From Hemileia vastatrix (lineage: Eukaryota > Basidiomycota > Pucciniomycetes > Pucciniales > Zaghouaniaceae): DNA of 64,000 nt. The stretch is taken from contig JASXTE010000001.1 in NCBI GenBank assembly GCA_030280995.1, positions 4,521,001 to 4,585,000 of the forward strand. The letters are read 5' to 3'. The translations under genes were made by a program, and so were the position numbers. Positions 63,957-64,000 of this stretch are shown here, in pieces. The notes beneath the pieces are model-generated. The model was not told where the DNA came from. It worked only from the letters and a program-made list of their open reading frames with translations, and ran no database searches. Each line of letters begins with the position of its first letter. The stretch's first letter is position 1.

Positions 63957-64000
63957 GAACAAATCAAGAGACACCGTTCTCAACGCCGGATTCAAGATTC

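Larger units (their letters stand above)
57866..64000 (+). mobile_element. plus-strand Ty3/gypsy relative, 3' end outside window
   Basis: It carries the same gag, RT, RNase H, integrase order and the same hairpin motifs as the 35236-48983 element, with far fewer lesions: one stop in gag, homopolymer frameshifts near 59780 and 61150, and one TGA in integrase. A protease was not found. The 3' region and LTR continue beyond 64000. Confidence 0.88.

Noticed and set aside
1..64000. rRNA or tRNA genes
   Set aside because: I saw no conserved rRNA blocks or tRNA A/B boxes in a cloverleaf context; only tRNA-complementary primer sites.
57866..64000. endogenous retrovirus with envelope
   Set aside because: The 3' part in view holds only hairpins and non-coding sequence; no envelope-like membrane protein is present.

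Overview
The window looks like a transposon-saturated stretch of a filamentous fungal genome. The best guess is an AT-rich basidiomycete such as a rust fungus, inferred from short GT-AG introns, pyrimidine-rich leaders, the mix of transposon families, Harbinger-type elements with a Myb-like partner gene, and a Tet/JBP-like dioxygenase gene. I see no convincing single-copy host gene, rRNA, tRNA or CRISPR array. Almost every base belongs to a mobile element, and most coding regions are broken.

Layout. 1-4370 is a Ty1/copia element cut by the window edge and interrupted by a 261-bp CACTA-like MITE. 4440-5637 is a decayed PIF/Harbinger transposase. 5712-23659 is a minus-strand Ty3 chromovirus with two ~1.28-kb LTRs. 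Its integrase region is split by Harbinger-like element A (9749-17106). Its left LTR is split by a solo LTR (6393-7554), which itself carries a second copy of the MITE (7139-7398). 23724-31800 is Harbinger-like element B, containing another solo LTR (28557-29364). 31805-33445 is a ~1.6-kb near-perfect palindrome (foldback element). 33750-34853 is a decayed Harbinger Myb/NAM-like accessory gene. 35236-48983 is a 13.7-kb minus-strand Ty3/gypsy element with both LTRs, split by a solo LTR with a perfect 5-bp target duplication. It also carries an antisense, apparently spliced gene between integrase and 3' LTR. 50300-55095 is a minus-strand Tad1-like LINE. 56430-56775 is a small cysteine-rich spliced gene. 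57866-64000 is a plus-strand relative of the 13.7-kb gypsy element, running off the window.

How the genes work together. The two Harbinger-like elements carry three genes: a plus-strand Myb/SANT-like DNA-binding protein with coiled-coil repeats, a minus-strand protein whose second exon reads like a fungal Tet/JBP 2OG-Fe(II) dioxygenase, and a minus-strand DDE transposase. This gene set may be the unusual system in the window. The two related gypsy elements share two families of short sense-strand hairpins: a 4-bp stem, 6-nt loop and TAAACTG tail, and a GGGGTAACTG/CAGTTACCCC hairpin. Their stems change in compensating ways between copies, which points to selected RNA structure.

All coordinates and translations were worked out by eye. 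Family assignments rest on recognised motifs, not on database searches.
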